Shown: positions 56,221 to 64,000 of the stretch, piece by piece
How the letters are laid out: the number at the start of each line of letters is the position of its first letter
Position numbering within the stretch: the first letter of the stretch is position 1
Assembly: GCF_047730175.1 (NCBI RefSeq)
Contig: NZ_CP159833.1
Location: forward strand, 1,302,001 to 1,366,000
Source of the DNA: Marifrigoribacter sp047730175
GTDB lineage: Bacteria; Bacteroidota; Bacteroidia; Flavobacteriales; Flavobacteriaceae
Reading direction: 5' to 3'
Length of the DNA stretch: 64,000 nucleotides
Program-made: the position numbers and the translations under genes
The notes under the pieces: generated by a model
What the model was told of the DNA's origin: nothing
The model's input: only the letters and a program-made list of their open reading frames with translations
Database searches by the model: none

Positions 56221-56673
56221 ATGAGCACAATCAGGATTACAAAGCAATTTTCATTCGAAACAGGCCATGCTCTTTATGGTTATGACGGAAAATGTAGAAA
56301 TGTACATGGGCATAGTTATAAATTGCATGTGACGGTTATTGGTACTCCAATTTCAGATGCAAACAATGTAAAATTCGGTATGGTAATCGACTTTACAGAT
56401 CTTAAAAAAATTGTGAAAGACGAAATTGTAGATGTGTTTGATCATGCAACGGTATTCAATAAAAATACCCCTCATGTTGAGCTAGCAAAAGAATTAAAAG
56501 ACAGAGGCCATAATGTTTTGTTAGTTGATTATCAACCGACTAGTGAGATGATGATTATCGATTTTGCGATTAAAATTAAAAATAAATTGCCTTCTTATGT
56601 ACAATTACATTCTTTAAAACTGCAGGAAACCGATAGCAGTTATGCACAATGGTTTGCTAGCGATAATTCTTAA
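56221..56673 (+). CDS. queD: 6-carboxytetrahydropterin synthase
   Basis: 150 residues, PTPS fold. Zinc ligands His16, His29 and His31 (FETGHALYG and NVHGHSY) and catalytic Cys25 are present; GMVIDFTDLK and the Glu in KLQETDSS complete the site. It makes the pterin precursor of queuosine. Other queuosine genes are not in the window. A pterin synthase role is less likely given the Cys. Confidence 0.95.
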   Translation: MSTIRITKQFSFETGHALYGYDGKCRNVHGHSYKLHVTVIGTPISDANNVKFGMVIDFTDLKKIVKDEIVDVFDHATVFNKNTPHVELAKELKDRGHNVLLVDYQPTSEMMIIDFAIKIKNKLPSYVQLHSLKLQETDSSYAQWFASDNS

Positions 56674-56980
56674 TTCTTGTAAAAACAGGAATCTCATGAT
56701 TTTAATTAATTAAGTTAGTCAGTTACCTGTTGTTCAAATTATATCTGATAATCAAGATATTATTATTATTATTATTTCCTCTCATAAGATTAGTAAACAT
56801 ATCATCTGGATATGATAATATTTATTATAGTTTTTTGTAATTAACTCAAAAAATTAAATTTGCAATAACAACGCCTTTAAATCACTGTTTATTAGGTATT
56901 TGCGATTATTATTGCATCAAACTCAGTTTATCATTTAACTAAATATTCCTGCCTCCGCAGGAATTTGTTATCTTTACCAC
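56674..56980. other. gap upstream of lpxH with a promoter and palindrome
   Basis: No gene. It contains an ATT microsatellite (about 56759-56776), a promoter-like TTG (56835-56837), spacer 17, TAAATTTG (56855-56862), and a perfect hairpin ATTCCTGC / GCAGGAAT with loop CTCC (56945-56964), 16 nt before the lpxH start. Palindromes like this recur in flavobacterial gaps. The hairpin would sit in the leader of lpxH. Confidence 0.65.
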
Positions 56981-57733
56981 ATGCAAATTCCAGAAGGAAA
57001 AAAAGTATACTTTTCAAGCGATAATCACTTAGGAGCTCCAACTCCAGAAGAGAGTCTGCCCCGTGAAAAAAAGTTTGTAAGTTGGTTAGATGAAATAAAG
57101 GAAGATGCTGCTGCAATCTTTTTACTAGGAGATTTATTCGATTTCTGGTTTGAATATAAAACAGTCGTACCTAAAGGATTTGTTCGTGTTCTAGGAAAAC
57201 TCGCCGAAATTAGTGATAGTGGAATTCCTATTTACTTTTTTGTTGGGAATCACGATTTATGGATGCGAGACTATTTTGAGAAAGAGTTAAACATTCCCAC
57301 TTTTCGTGACTGTAAAGAGTTCGAGTTTAATGGTAAAGTTTTTTTAATTGGCCATGGAGATGGAAAAGGCCCTGGTGATAAAGGCTATAAACGCATGAAA
57401 AAAGTATTTACTAATCCAATATTTAATTGGTTGTTTCGTTGGTTTCACCCAGAGTTAGGAATGCGCTTGGCTCAATATCTTTCCGTAAAAAATAAATTAA
57501 TATCAGGCGAAGAAGACAAAACCTTTCTTGGTGCTGAGAACGAGTGGTTGGCCTTGTATGCAAAACGCAAATTAGAAACAAAACATTATGATTTTTTTGT
57601 TTTTGGGCATAGACATCTTTCTATGGAAATTCAAGTAGGTGAAAACTCAATGTACTATAACCTTGGCGATTGGATTTCTCATTATACTTATGGAGTTTTT
57701 GATGGTGAAAATTTCGAAATAAAAGGGTATTAG
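56981..57733 (+). CDS. lpxH: UDP-2,3-diacylglucosamine diphosphatase
   Basis: 250 residues, calcineurin-like metallophosphoesterase. Motifs SSDNHLGAP, LLGDLFDFWFEY, FVGNHDLWM, IGHGDG and FGHRH give the two-metal site. It converts UDP-diacylglucosamine to lipid X in lipid A synthesis. Function strongly supported by FDFWFEY, typical of LpxH. Confidence 0.92.
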   Translation: MQIPEGKKVYFSSDNHLGAPTPEESLPREKKFVSWLDEIKEDAAAIFLLGDLFDFWFEYKTVVPKGFVRVLGKLAEISDSGIPIYFFVGNHDLWMRDYFEKELNIPTFRDCKEFEFNGKVFLIGHGDGKGPGDKGYKRMKKVFTNPIFNWLFRWFHPELGMRLAQYLSVKNKLISGEEDKTFLGAENEWLALYAKRKLETKHYDFFVFGHRHLSMEIQVGENSMYYNLGDWISHYTYGVFDGENFEIKGY

Positions 57734-57781
57734 ATCTATTACGTCTAAGTTGTAAATCATATTCTATTAAATTTATTTTTT

Positions 57782-58642
57782 ATGAGTAAAACTACAAGTC
57801 CTTATTCTCAATTTCGAGAGGTACAAAAATCCTTCGCCTCTAAGGATGGCACTATAAAATATATTGATCAAGGAGAAGGCGAAGTAGTTTTACTCTTGCA
57901 CGGAATTCCTACTTCGGGATGGTTGTATCGAAAAATAATTAATATTATTTCTGAAAAAGGCTATCGTGTAATTGCTCCAGATATGTTAGGGTTTGGGAAC
58001 AGTGATTCTCCAAATGGCTATAAAGTGTATTCTGAAAAAAATCATGCACAAAGAATTTTAGACCTTATGGATTCTTTGCAAATTAAAAATTGGATGCATG
58101 TAATGCATGATGCTGGAGGATTATGGACCTGGGAATTATTTAAAAAAGAGCCCAATCGTATTTCTAAATTAATTATGCTCAATACTATTATTTACAAAAA
58201 TGGATTTGTGCCCCCAGTGCGTTTTGAAAAAGGAATTATTGCAAAAACTGCAATGTGGGCCTATAGAAATGGATTAACCACCAACCTTATGGTATCTGGA
58301 CTATTTAAATCTGGCTTAACCAAAAACACATTGAGTAAAGAAGAAATTGAAGGATATAAAAAACCCTTATTAGAAGGAAAAACAAAAGGCATGTATTATT
58401 TTTTCACTCAGACTTGTAAAAACTTACCCGACTATTCACAAGTTTTAAAAAATATATCAATTCCTGTTGCAGTTATTTGGGGGAAAAAAGATTCATTTTT
58501 AAAATGGGAACCACAAAAAGATCCCGTGATTTTAGATGCATCTATTTCAGAAGAAAACATTCACTTATTAGACGCTAAGCATTTCATTCAAGAAGAAGAA
58601 CCAGAAAAAATAGCTCAACTTATTCTTGATTTTATAACTTAA
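57782..58642 (+). CDS. alpha/beta hydrolase, haloalkane-dehalogenase/epoxide-hydrolase-like
   Basis: 286 residues. The nucleophile is Asp110 in MHDAGG, oxyanion HGIPTSGW, then APDMLGFGNSD; an acid in WGKKDSF and His in DAKHFIQEEEPEKIA complete the triad. An Asp nucleophile fits dehalogenases and epoxide hydrolases rather than esterases, though the usual HDWG is HDAG here. Substrate unknown. Convergent with recJ, 2 nt apart. Confidence 0.88.
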   Translation: MSKTTSPYSQFREVQKSFASKDGTIKYIDQGEGEVVLLLHGIPTSGWLYRKIINIISEKGYRVIAPDMLGFGNSDSPNGYKVYSEKNHAQRILDLMDSLQIKNWMHVMHDAGGLWTWELFKKEPNRISKLIMLNTIIYKNGFVPPVRFEKGIIAKTAMWAYRNGLTTNLMVSGLFKSGLTKNTLSKEEIEGYKKPLLEGKTKGMYYFFTQTCKNLPDYSQVLKNISIPVAVIWGKKDSFLKWEPQKDPVILDASISEENIHLLDAKHFIQEEEPEKIAQLILDFIT

Positions 58643-58644
58643 AA

Positions 58645-60336
58645 TTATTCTTTAAGATCCTTTACTTTTAATTGTAAACTAACGGTATTGTTCCAATGAT
58701 TTTCATCTATGGAATACGCCACTTTAAAAAGTTTTTTATCTTTTATAAGGGCTAATTTATCTCCTAAATTAAATCCTATACCCGAAATTTTTCCTTCACC
58801 ATATTGACTCACCGTTAATTTTAAATGTTTATCATCCTCCCCAACGCATTTTCCATAACCAATATCTTGAACATCTTGTGTCATAAAAACTGGAGACATG
58901 TTTCCAGGGCCAAAAGGAGCAAATTGCTTTAAAATCCGATAAAATTTAGGTGTAATGTTTGAAAGATTAAGTTGCGTATCAATTCTTATTTCTGGAATTA
59001 ACAAATTAGGATCAATAGTCTCTTTTACTACTTTTTCAAATTGAGCTTTAAACCCATCATAATCTTTTTCAAGAAGCGTTAAGCCAGCAGCATATTTATG
59101 ACCGCCAAATTGTTCAATGAATTCAGAGCATTGTTCCAAGGCATTATACACATCAAACCCTTTTACACTTCGTGCGGATGCTGCTAAACGGTCACCACTT
59201 TTAGTAAAAACTAAAGTAGGGCGATAATAGGTTTCGGTCAATCGAGAGGCAACAATACCTATCACTCCTTTATGCCATTTTTCGTGATACACTACCGTTG
59301 TAAATCTATCTTGCTCCTTGTTATCTTCAATTTGGGCAAGGGCTTCGATGGTTATGATTTTATCTGTTTCACGACGATCTAAATTATAGGTTTCAATTTC
59401 AGCAGCATAGGTTGTGGCTAAATCAATATCCATTTCAGAAAGTAAGGTAACCGCATGGTTTCCATGCTTCATACGACCTGCAGCATTTATTCTAGGAGCA
59501 ATAATAAAAACAACATCAATGATAGTAAGTGTATCCTTTTTCACTTGATTTAAAATTGCTTTAAAACCGGGCCTTGGAAGTGTATTGATGACTATTATTC
59601 CGTGATATGCTAATATTCTATTTTCACCTGTAATAGGGACAATATCTGCACCAATAGCTGTAGCTACTAGATCTAGATATAATAAAAGATCTTCAATGCC
59701 AAGTCCTCTTTTTTCTGAAAGTGCTTGAATGAGTTTAAATCCAACTCCACAGCCACATAGTTCTTTATAAGGATATTCGCAATCTTCCCTTTTAGGATCT
59801 AATACCGCAATGGCTTTTGGGAGTTCATCACCAGGTCTATGATGATCACAAATAATAAAATCGATTCCTTTCTTAGCAGCATAGTCAACTTTATCAATGG
59901 CTTTAATTCCGCAGTCCAAAGCAATAATTAATGAAAAATCATTGTCTTCAGCAAAATCAATTCCTTTAAATGAAATTCCGTAACCTTCACCATATCGATC
60001 TGGAATATAGGTTGCTACATTGGGATAATAACTAAGTAAATAAGTAGAAAGTAAGGCAACACTTGTAGTGCCATCTACATCGTAATCGCCATACACCAAA
60101 ATGTTTTCTTGATTAGCTATAGCTTTTTCAATTCGCTCGACTGCTTTATCCATGTCTTTCATTAAAAAAGGGTCATGTAAATCGCTTAATTCTGGACGGA
60201 AAAATGACTTAGCTTCGTCAAACGTTTCGATCCCTCTTTGTATTAATAAAGATGCTGTAATTGAATCTACTCCTAATGTTTTTTCAAGATGACTTACTTT
60301 TTCAGGAATAGGTTTTGCTTGAATTGTCCAACGCAT
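58645..60336 (-). CDS. recJ: single-stranded-DNA-specific exonuclease RecJ
   Basis: 563 residues. DHH phosphoesterase motifs DYDVDGTTS and CDHHRPGDELP, the DHHA1 domain (GGHKYAAGLTL) and a C-terminal OB-like domain are visible. Degrades ssDNA 5' to 3' in recombination and repair. Length is normal. The window also carries AddA/AddB-like genes for the same pathway. Confidence 0.97.
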   Translation of the reverse strand: MRWTIQAKPIPEKVSHLEKTLGVDSITASLLIQRGIETFDEAKSFFRPELSDLHDPFLMKDMDKAVERIEKAIANQENILVYGDYDVDGTTSVALLSTYLLSYYPNVATYIPDRYGEGYGISFKGIDFAEDNDFSLIIALDCGIKAIDKVDYAAKKGIDFIICDHHRPGDELPKAIAVLDPKREDCEYPYKELCGCGVGFKLIQALSEKRGLGIEDLLLYLDLVATAIGADIVPITGENRILAYHGIIVINTLPRPGFKAILNQVKKDTLTIIDVVFIIAPRINAAGRMKHGNHAVTLLSEMDIDLATTYAAEIETYNLDRRETDKIITIEALAQIEDNKEQDRFTTVVYHEKWHKGVIGIVASRLTETYYRPTLVFTKSGDRLAASARSVKGFDVYNALEQCSEFIEQFGGHKYAAGLTLLEKDYDGFKAQFEKVVKETIDPNLLIPEIRIDTQLNLSNITPKFYRILKQFAPFGPGNMSPVFMTQDVQDIGYGKCVGEDDKHLKLTVSQYGEGKISGIGFNLGDKLALIKDKKLFKVAYSIDENHWNNTVSLQLKVKDLKE

Positions 60337-60400
60337 ATTTGACTCGAATTAAATAGGGGAGCAGAATGGTAAAAGTACAATTTTTGGATAGAAGAATATT

Positions 60401-60823
60401 TTAACTTTCGTGAAAATAAATTTTAGTAGTCACTTTTGAGAATCTTCTAAACATTTCCATTACCCCACAATATTGATCTATCGATAATGTCACTGCTTTG
60501 GTGATTTTATCTTCCTTTAATTCAGTTCCATAGAAGTGATAATCTAGATGAACCGTATGATAATATTTAGGATGTTCTTCGGTTAATTCACCTATTACTT
60601 CCATGTTAAAATCGGTTATTTCAGCACGCATCTTTTTCAATAGAGAAACCACATCAAGTCCAGAACAAGCTGCTAATGAAGAAAGCATCATTGCTTTTGG
60701 GCTCACTCCTTTTCCTTCCCCTCCATGAGCACTTCCTGCTTCCATTAGAACTGTATTTCCAGTAGGATTATCAGATTCAAATAACATATTTCCTTTCCAA
60801 GTAGTTGTCACTTTATTTGTCAT
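60401..60823 (-). CDS. OsmC family peroxiredoxin-like protein
   Basis: 140 residues. Two conserved Cys lie in AACSGLDVVSLLKK and DQYCGVMEMF, the pair used by OsmC/Ohr proteins to reduce organic peroxides. Probably a general OsmC-type (YhfA-like) protein. Divergent to the AhpD-like gene, so both may serve oxidative defence. Confidence 0.93.
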   Translation of the reverse strand: MTNKVTTTWKGNMLFESDNPTGNTVLMEAGSAHGGEGKGVSPKAMMLSSLAACSGLDVVSLLKKMRAEITDFNMEVIGELTEEHPKYYHTVHLDYHFYGTELKEDKITKAVTLSIDQYCGVMEMFRRFSKVTTKIYFHES

Positions 60824-60924
60824 AATTTATAGTGTTTTTTGAAAAACTAATTTACAAAAAAGCAAACGTTACTCTACTATGAATTTTTTAAGTTTCGTAC
60901 ATTTAGAAATTAAAATAAATAACG

Positions 60925-61515
60925 ATGCCATTAGTAAATCCATTATCACCAGATCATAATACAGAAACAAAAAAATTAGCTGAATTTTTTAACGAAACCC
61001 TTGGTTTTTGCCCTAATAGTGTACTTACAATGCAGCATAGACCAGCAATTAGTAAAGCGTTTATTAATCTTAATATGGCTGTAATGGCGAATGAAGGGCG
61101 AGTTACATCTGCACTTAAAAGAATGATAGCTTGGGTAAGTAGTAATGCTACAGGATGTCGTTATTGCCAGGCACATGCTATTCGTGCTGCAGAACGTTAT
61201 GGTGCAGAACAAGAGCAATTAGATAATATTTGGGAATACAGAACGCATGCTGCTTTTTCTGAAGCTGAAAGAGCTGCTTTAGATTTTTCATTAGCTGCTT
61301 CAATGGTTCCAAATGCTGTTGATGGTGAAATTAAAAAAAGGTTACATGAACATTGGGATGAAGGAGAAATCGTAGAAATGTTGGGAGTTATTTCTTTGTT
61401 TGGTTATTTAAACCGTTGGAATGATTCTATGGGAACTTCTATAGAAGAAGGAGCTGTTGAAAGTGGAGATCAATATCTTGGAAAACACGGCTGGAATAAA
61501 GGGAAGCATGTTTAG
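60925..61515 (+). CDS. carboxymuconolactone decarboxylase / AhpD-like peroxidase-related protein
   Basis: 196 residues. CxxC plus His in GCRYCQAHAIRAAERYG (Cys78, Cys81, His84) is the AhpD redox centre. Helical throughout. It belongs to the uncharacterised peroxidase-related branch. Its last 23 codons and 3' flank are repeated twice more downstream (61606 and 61765). Confidence 0.93.
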   Translation: MPLVNPLSPDHNTETKKLAEFFNETLGFCPNSVLTMQHRPAISKAFINLNMAVMANEGRVTSALKRMIAWVSSNATGCRYCQAHAIRAAERYGAEQEQLDNIWEYRTHAAFSEAERAALDFSLAASMVPNAVDGEIKKRLHEHWDEGEIVEMLGVISLFGYLNRWNDSMGTSIEEGAVESGDQYLGKHGWNKGKHV

Positions 61516-61829
61516 TTTCTATAGATATATGGTGGTTGTTTAAAAAAATCAAGAACTTTTAATTCATCTTAATTTTTTTTAAACTTTCCGTGAAATTGTA
61601 ATTAAGAAGGAGCTGTTGAAAGTGGAGATCAATATCTTGGAAAACATGGTTGGAATAAAGGGAAGCATGTTTAGTTTCTATAGATATATGGTGGTTGTTT
61701 AAAAAAATTAAGAACCTTTAATTCATCTTAATTTTTTTTAAACTTTCCGTGAAATTGTAACTAAGAAGGAGCTGTTGAAAGTGGAGATCAATATCTTGGA
61801 AAACATGGTTGGAATAAAGGGAAGCATGT
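61447..61829. repeat. 159-bp tandem repeat from the end of the AhpD-like gene
   Basis: Units begin GAAGGAGCTGTTGAAAGTGG at 61447, 61606 and 61765, an exact period of 159 bp. The first includes the real gene end; the second is full; the third is cut after the CATGTTTAA. Copies 2 and 3 share AACATGGTTGG against AACACGGCTGG in the gene, so copy 3 came from copy 2. The rest of the gap to 61895 holds no gene. Confidence 0.95.
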
Positions 61830-61895
61830 TTAAAAAGATAATAGATGTTAGACCACTTCGCTGTTAGACACTAGACCTACTTGTTGCATATATAA

Positions 61896-62570
61896 TTAGT
61901 TGTTTTTCCCTCCAACAACAATCACAATTTCACCTTTTGGTGGATTTGCTTCATAATGTTTTAAAACTTCTTGTGCCGTTCCTCGAATGGTTTCTTCGTG
62001 TAATTTTGTAATTTCTCTAGAAACAGAAACAGCTCTTTCTGCTCCAAAGTATTCAATAAAATGCGCTAGTGTTTTTAAGATTTTATGTGGAGATTCGTAA
62101 AAAATTATGGTGCGTGTTTCTTCAGCTAATAATTTTAAACGCGTTTGACGGCCTTTTTTAACAGGAAGAAATCCTTCAAAAACAAACTTATCGTTTGGAA
62201 GCCCACTATTTACTAGAGCAGGTACAAAAGCAGTTGCGCCAGGCAAACAATCTACTTCGATATTCGCTGCAACACAAGCACGAGTTAATAAAAAACCAGG
62301 ATCACTAATGGCAGGAGTTCCTGCATCGCTTATAATTGCTATGTTTTCGCCTGCTTGAATTCGATTTACAATACTGACTACCGTTTTATGTTCATTGTGC
62401 ATATGGTGAGAATGCATATGCGTTGAGATGTCGTAATATTTTAATAATTTCCCACTGGTTCGAGTATCTTCTGCAAGAATAAGATCCACTTCTTTTAAAA
62501 CTTCAATAGCTCTAAAAGTGATGTCTTTTAAATTTCCAATAGGAGTGGGTACTAAATAGAGTTTGCCCAT
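61896..62570 (-). CDS. rsmI: 16S rRNA 2'-O-ribose C1402 methyltransferase
   Basis: 224 residues, tetrapyrrole-methylase fold. LYLVPTPIGNLKDITFRA, LAEDTRTSGKLL and SDAGTPAISDPG are the SAM-site segments of RsmI. It methylates C1402 in the ribosomal decoding centre. Downstream of an unknown gene by 16 nt on the same strand. Confidence 0.96.
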   Translation of the reverse strand: MGKLYLVPTPIGNLKDITFRAIEVLKEVDLILAEDTRTSGKLLKYYDISTHMHSHHMHNEHKTVVSIVNRIQAGENIAIISDAGTPAISDPGFLLTRACVAANIEVDCLPGATAFVPALVNSGLPNDKFVFEGFLPVKKGRQTRLKLLAEETRTIIFYESPHKILKTLAHFIEYFGAERAVSVSREITKLHEETIRGTAQEVLKHYEANPPKGEIVIVVGGKNN

Positions 62571-62586
62571 AATTTAAGCGAAAAGT

Positions 62587-63324
62587 TTAATTAAAGCGTT
62601 TTTCTAAAATTGTCATAAAACGTTCCATATATTCCTCTTTATTTAACCAATTATTATAATCAGGTTTCACCGTATCATTTATAAATAGCTTGGCTTCATT
62701 TAAAGAACTCATTGAATTAACCTGAGAAAGAACACGGGTATAATCATCAGGATTTTCATCGAATAAATGCTTTATAAAAGCAAGTCGATCATTAAGTCCG
62801 ATTTGTAATCCTTGATTTAATTTCTCATTAAGAGATTTAGGCTTGTCATTAGTTTCTTTTACTTCTTTTTCAAGAACTATTTCGGTCTTTTCCTCTATGG
62901 TGTCTTTTCTTTCAAAAACAGGCATTTCTTGATACGAAGCAGCAAATTCTTCTAACTCACTTTTATGCGATTCTTTCTTCGGAAGTATTTCTTTAAGTAG
63001 TTCATCTACTTGTTGAGATTCTTTTGGCATTTGAGCCACAAGATCTTTAATTTTTTCCATTAAAGGTTCGGCTAGTTCATCGCTATATTGAGATTGTGGT
63101 AAAGGTTCTGGCTCTTGAAACCAATTTCCTTCTCGATAACTTTTTGAATCTAATGCCTGTGGTTGTTTTACACCATCAATATGTGATTCTAAATATTCTA
63201 ACACAGTTAATTGCTCATAAAGCTTAGCGACTTTATTTTTAATTGAAACAGTTTCAAATGAAGTATCTTTTGAAAGAATCTCATTTGCTAAATCTTTTAT
63301 TTGAGACCGAATTTTATTTTTCAT
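62587..63324 (-). CDS. hypothetical protein, charged and helical
   Basis: 245 residues without signal peptide or membrane segment. N-terminal helix/coil (IRSQIKDLANEILSKD to EYLESHIDG), an acidic low-complexity middle (about 65-165, many Glu/Lys/Pro), and a compact C-terminal part (about 165-245: RLAFIKHLFDENPDDYTRVLSQVNS, EEYMERFMTILEKRF). Not recognised by me; its place before rsmI suggests co-transcription. Divergent from tdk. Confidence 0.8.
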   Translation of the reverse strand: MKNKIRSQIKDLANEILSKDTSFETVSIKNKVAKLYEQLTVLEYLESHIDGVKQPQALDSKSYREGNWFQEPEPLPQSQYSDELAEPLMEKIKDLVAQMPKESQQVDELLKEILPKKESHKSELEEFAASYQEMPVFERKDTIEEKTEIVLEKEVKETNDKPKSLNEKLNQGLQIGLNDRLAFIKHLFDENPDDYTRVLSQVNSMSSLNEAKLFINDTVKPDYNNWLNKEEYMERFMTILEKRFN

Positions 63325-63539
63325 AGTTATTTCCTGATTCGTTTAAAACTAATAAATATCAAAATTAAGGAATTAGAATGGTAAATGCATACTATTATAT
63401 GAATCTACTTCAGTAAGAAATAGCATCAATTTAATGATCCATTTAGAAAATAACTTAAATATGAACTTTTTAAGTATTAGTTTTTATAAATTTACACAAC
63501 GTTTATATAACATAAACGGTTTTAGTATAAATTTAATAT

Positions 63540-64000
63540 ATGTTTCTCGAAAATACAGTAAATCAGAAAGAACAGTTTGGATGGATTGAGGTGATTAGTG
63601 GTTCTATGTTTTCTGGAAAAACGGAAGAATTAATTCGACGTTTAAAGCGCGCTAAATTTGCACGTCAAAAGGTTGAAATTTTTAAACCTGAAGTCGATGT
63701 TAGATACGATGAAGAGAAGGTAGTTTCTCATGATAGCAATGAAATTAGATCTACACCCGTTCCTGCTGCTGCAAATATTCCAATTTTAGCAGATAATTGT
63801 GATGTGGTAGGTATTGATGAAGCGCAATTTTTTGATGATGAAATCGTAAAAGTTTGTAATGATTTAGCCAACAGAGGTGTTCGGGTAATTGTTGCTGGAT
63901 TAGATATGGATTTTAAAGGAAATCCTTTTGGTCCTATGCCAGCACTTATGGCAACAGCTGAATATGTCACAAAAGTTCATGCAGTTTGTACACGTACAGG
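63540..64000 (+). CDS. tdk: thymidine kinase (partial, C-terminus outside window)
   Basis: About 153 residues from ATG 63540 to the window end. P-loop GSMFSGKTEELIRRLKR, VVGIDEAQFFDD with the catalytic Glu, and GLDMDFKGNPFGPMP are hallmarks of type II thymidine kinase. Phosphorylates thymidine in the salvage pathway. The C-terminal lasso and last zinc Cys pair are beyond the edge; the first Cys (VCTRT) is just visible. Confidence 0.96.
   Translation, partial: MFLENTVNQKEQFGWIEVISGSMFSGKTEELIRRLKRAKFARQKVEIFKPEVDVRYDEEKVVSHDSNEIRSTPVPAAANIPILADNCDVVGIDEAQFFDDEIVKVCNDLANRGVRVIVAGLDMDFKGNPFGPMPALMATAEYVTKVHAVCTRT

Overview
The window looks like chromosomal DNA of a member of the Flavobacteriaceae (Bacteroidota). 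The sequence shows very low GC, short intergenic gaps, upstream sequences that fit the Bacteroidota promoter (TTG, a spacer of about 17-21, then TAnnTTTG), many lipoproteins, two secreted proteins with C-terminal type IX secretion (T9SS) sorting domains, and family members typical of this group (IPExxxVDY protein, OmpA with thrombospondin-3 repeats, LytTR regulator with a TPR histidine kinase). The genus cannot be fixed from this sequence. There is no rRNA operon, CRISPR array, prophage or intact insertion sequence; one tRNA is visible.

Layout. 1-1.7 kb: MoxR ATPase and DUF58 protein, cut by the window edge. 1.9-6.4 kb: an SDR dehydrogenase, an AlbA_2/Schlafen-like protein, then an SPFH-GYF protein and a double zinc-ribbon membrane protein. 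6.4-12 kb: lipoproteins, an ALDH7-type dehydrogenase, 3-hydroxyanthranilate dioxygenase, and an asparaginase/ABM/lipoprotein operon. 12.3-17.8 kb: a glycan-degrading operon (GH2 beta-mannosidase, GH20 hexosaminidase, CutC). 17.8-23.3 kb: CYTH, VOC, DinB, an SH3 lipoprotein, a membrane hydroxylase and a T9SS VCBS protein. 23.3-27.5 kb: the acpP-fabF-rnc-IPExxxVDY-pyk operon on the minus strand. 27.7-32.5 kb: purN, RNase H, a PfkB kinase, a PurF-like protein and a hemolysin III protein. 32.5-33.7 kb: a gene-poor stretch with duplicated small-RNA-like cassettes and a stop-interrupted ORF. 33.7-44 kb: sodA, then an AddA-like/kbl/ompA/AddB-like/hydrolase run.

44-53 kb: two paralogous universal stress proteins flanking tRNA-Ala, a GNAT enzyme, a MATE transporter, and a locally duplicated block. 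In that block two secreted repeat proteins (a lipoprotein and a T9SS protein) share four copies of a domain of about 217 residues, and a broken copy of the MATE gene end lies between them. 53-64 kb: a LytTR two-component pair, queD preceded by a tiny membrane-protein ORF, lpxH, a hydrolase, recJ, OsmC, an AhpD-like protein whose 3' end is tandemly repeated, rsmI, and the start of thymidine kinase.

The most interesting non-textbook signals are: the duplicated promoter-hairpin-terminator cassettes near 32.6-33.0 kb, whose stems are kept by paired changes; the TCAAAAAA/TTTTTTGA inverted repeats at 6.4-6.7 and 12.1-12.2 kb; the 48-53 kb duplication with a relict sorting signal; the 159-bp tandem repeat at 61.4-61.8 kb; and dispersed hairpins with a fixed core and covarying arms. 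No complete new defence or metabolic system is evident.
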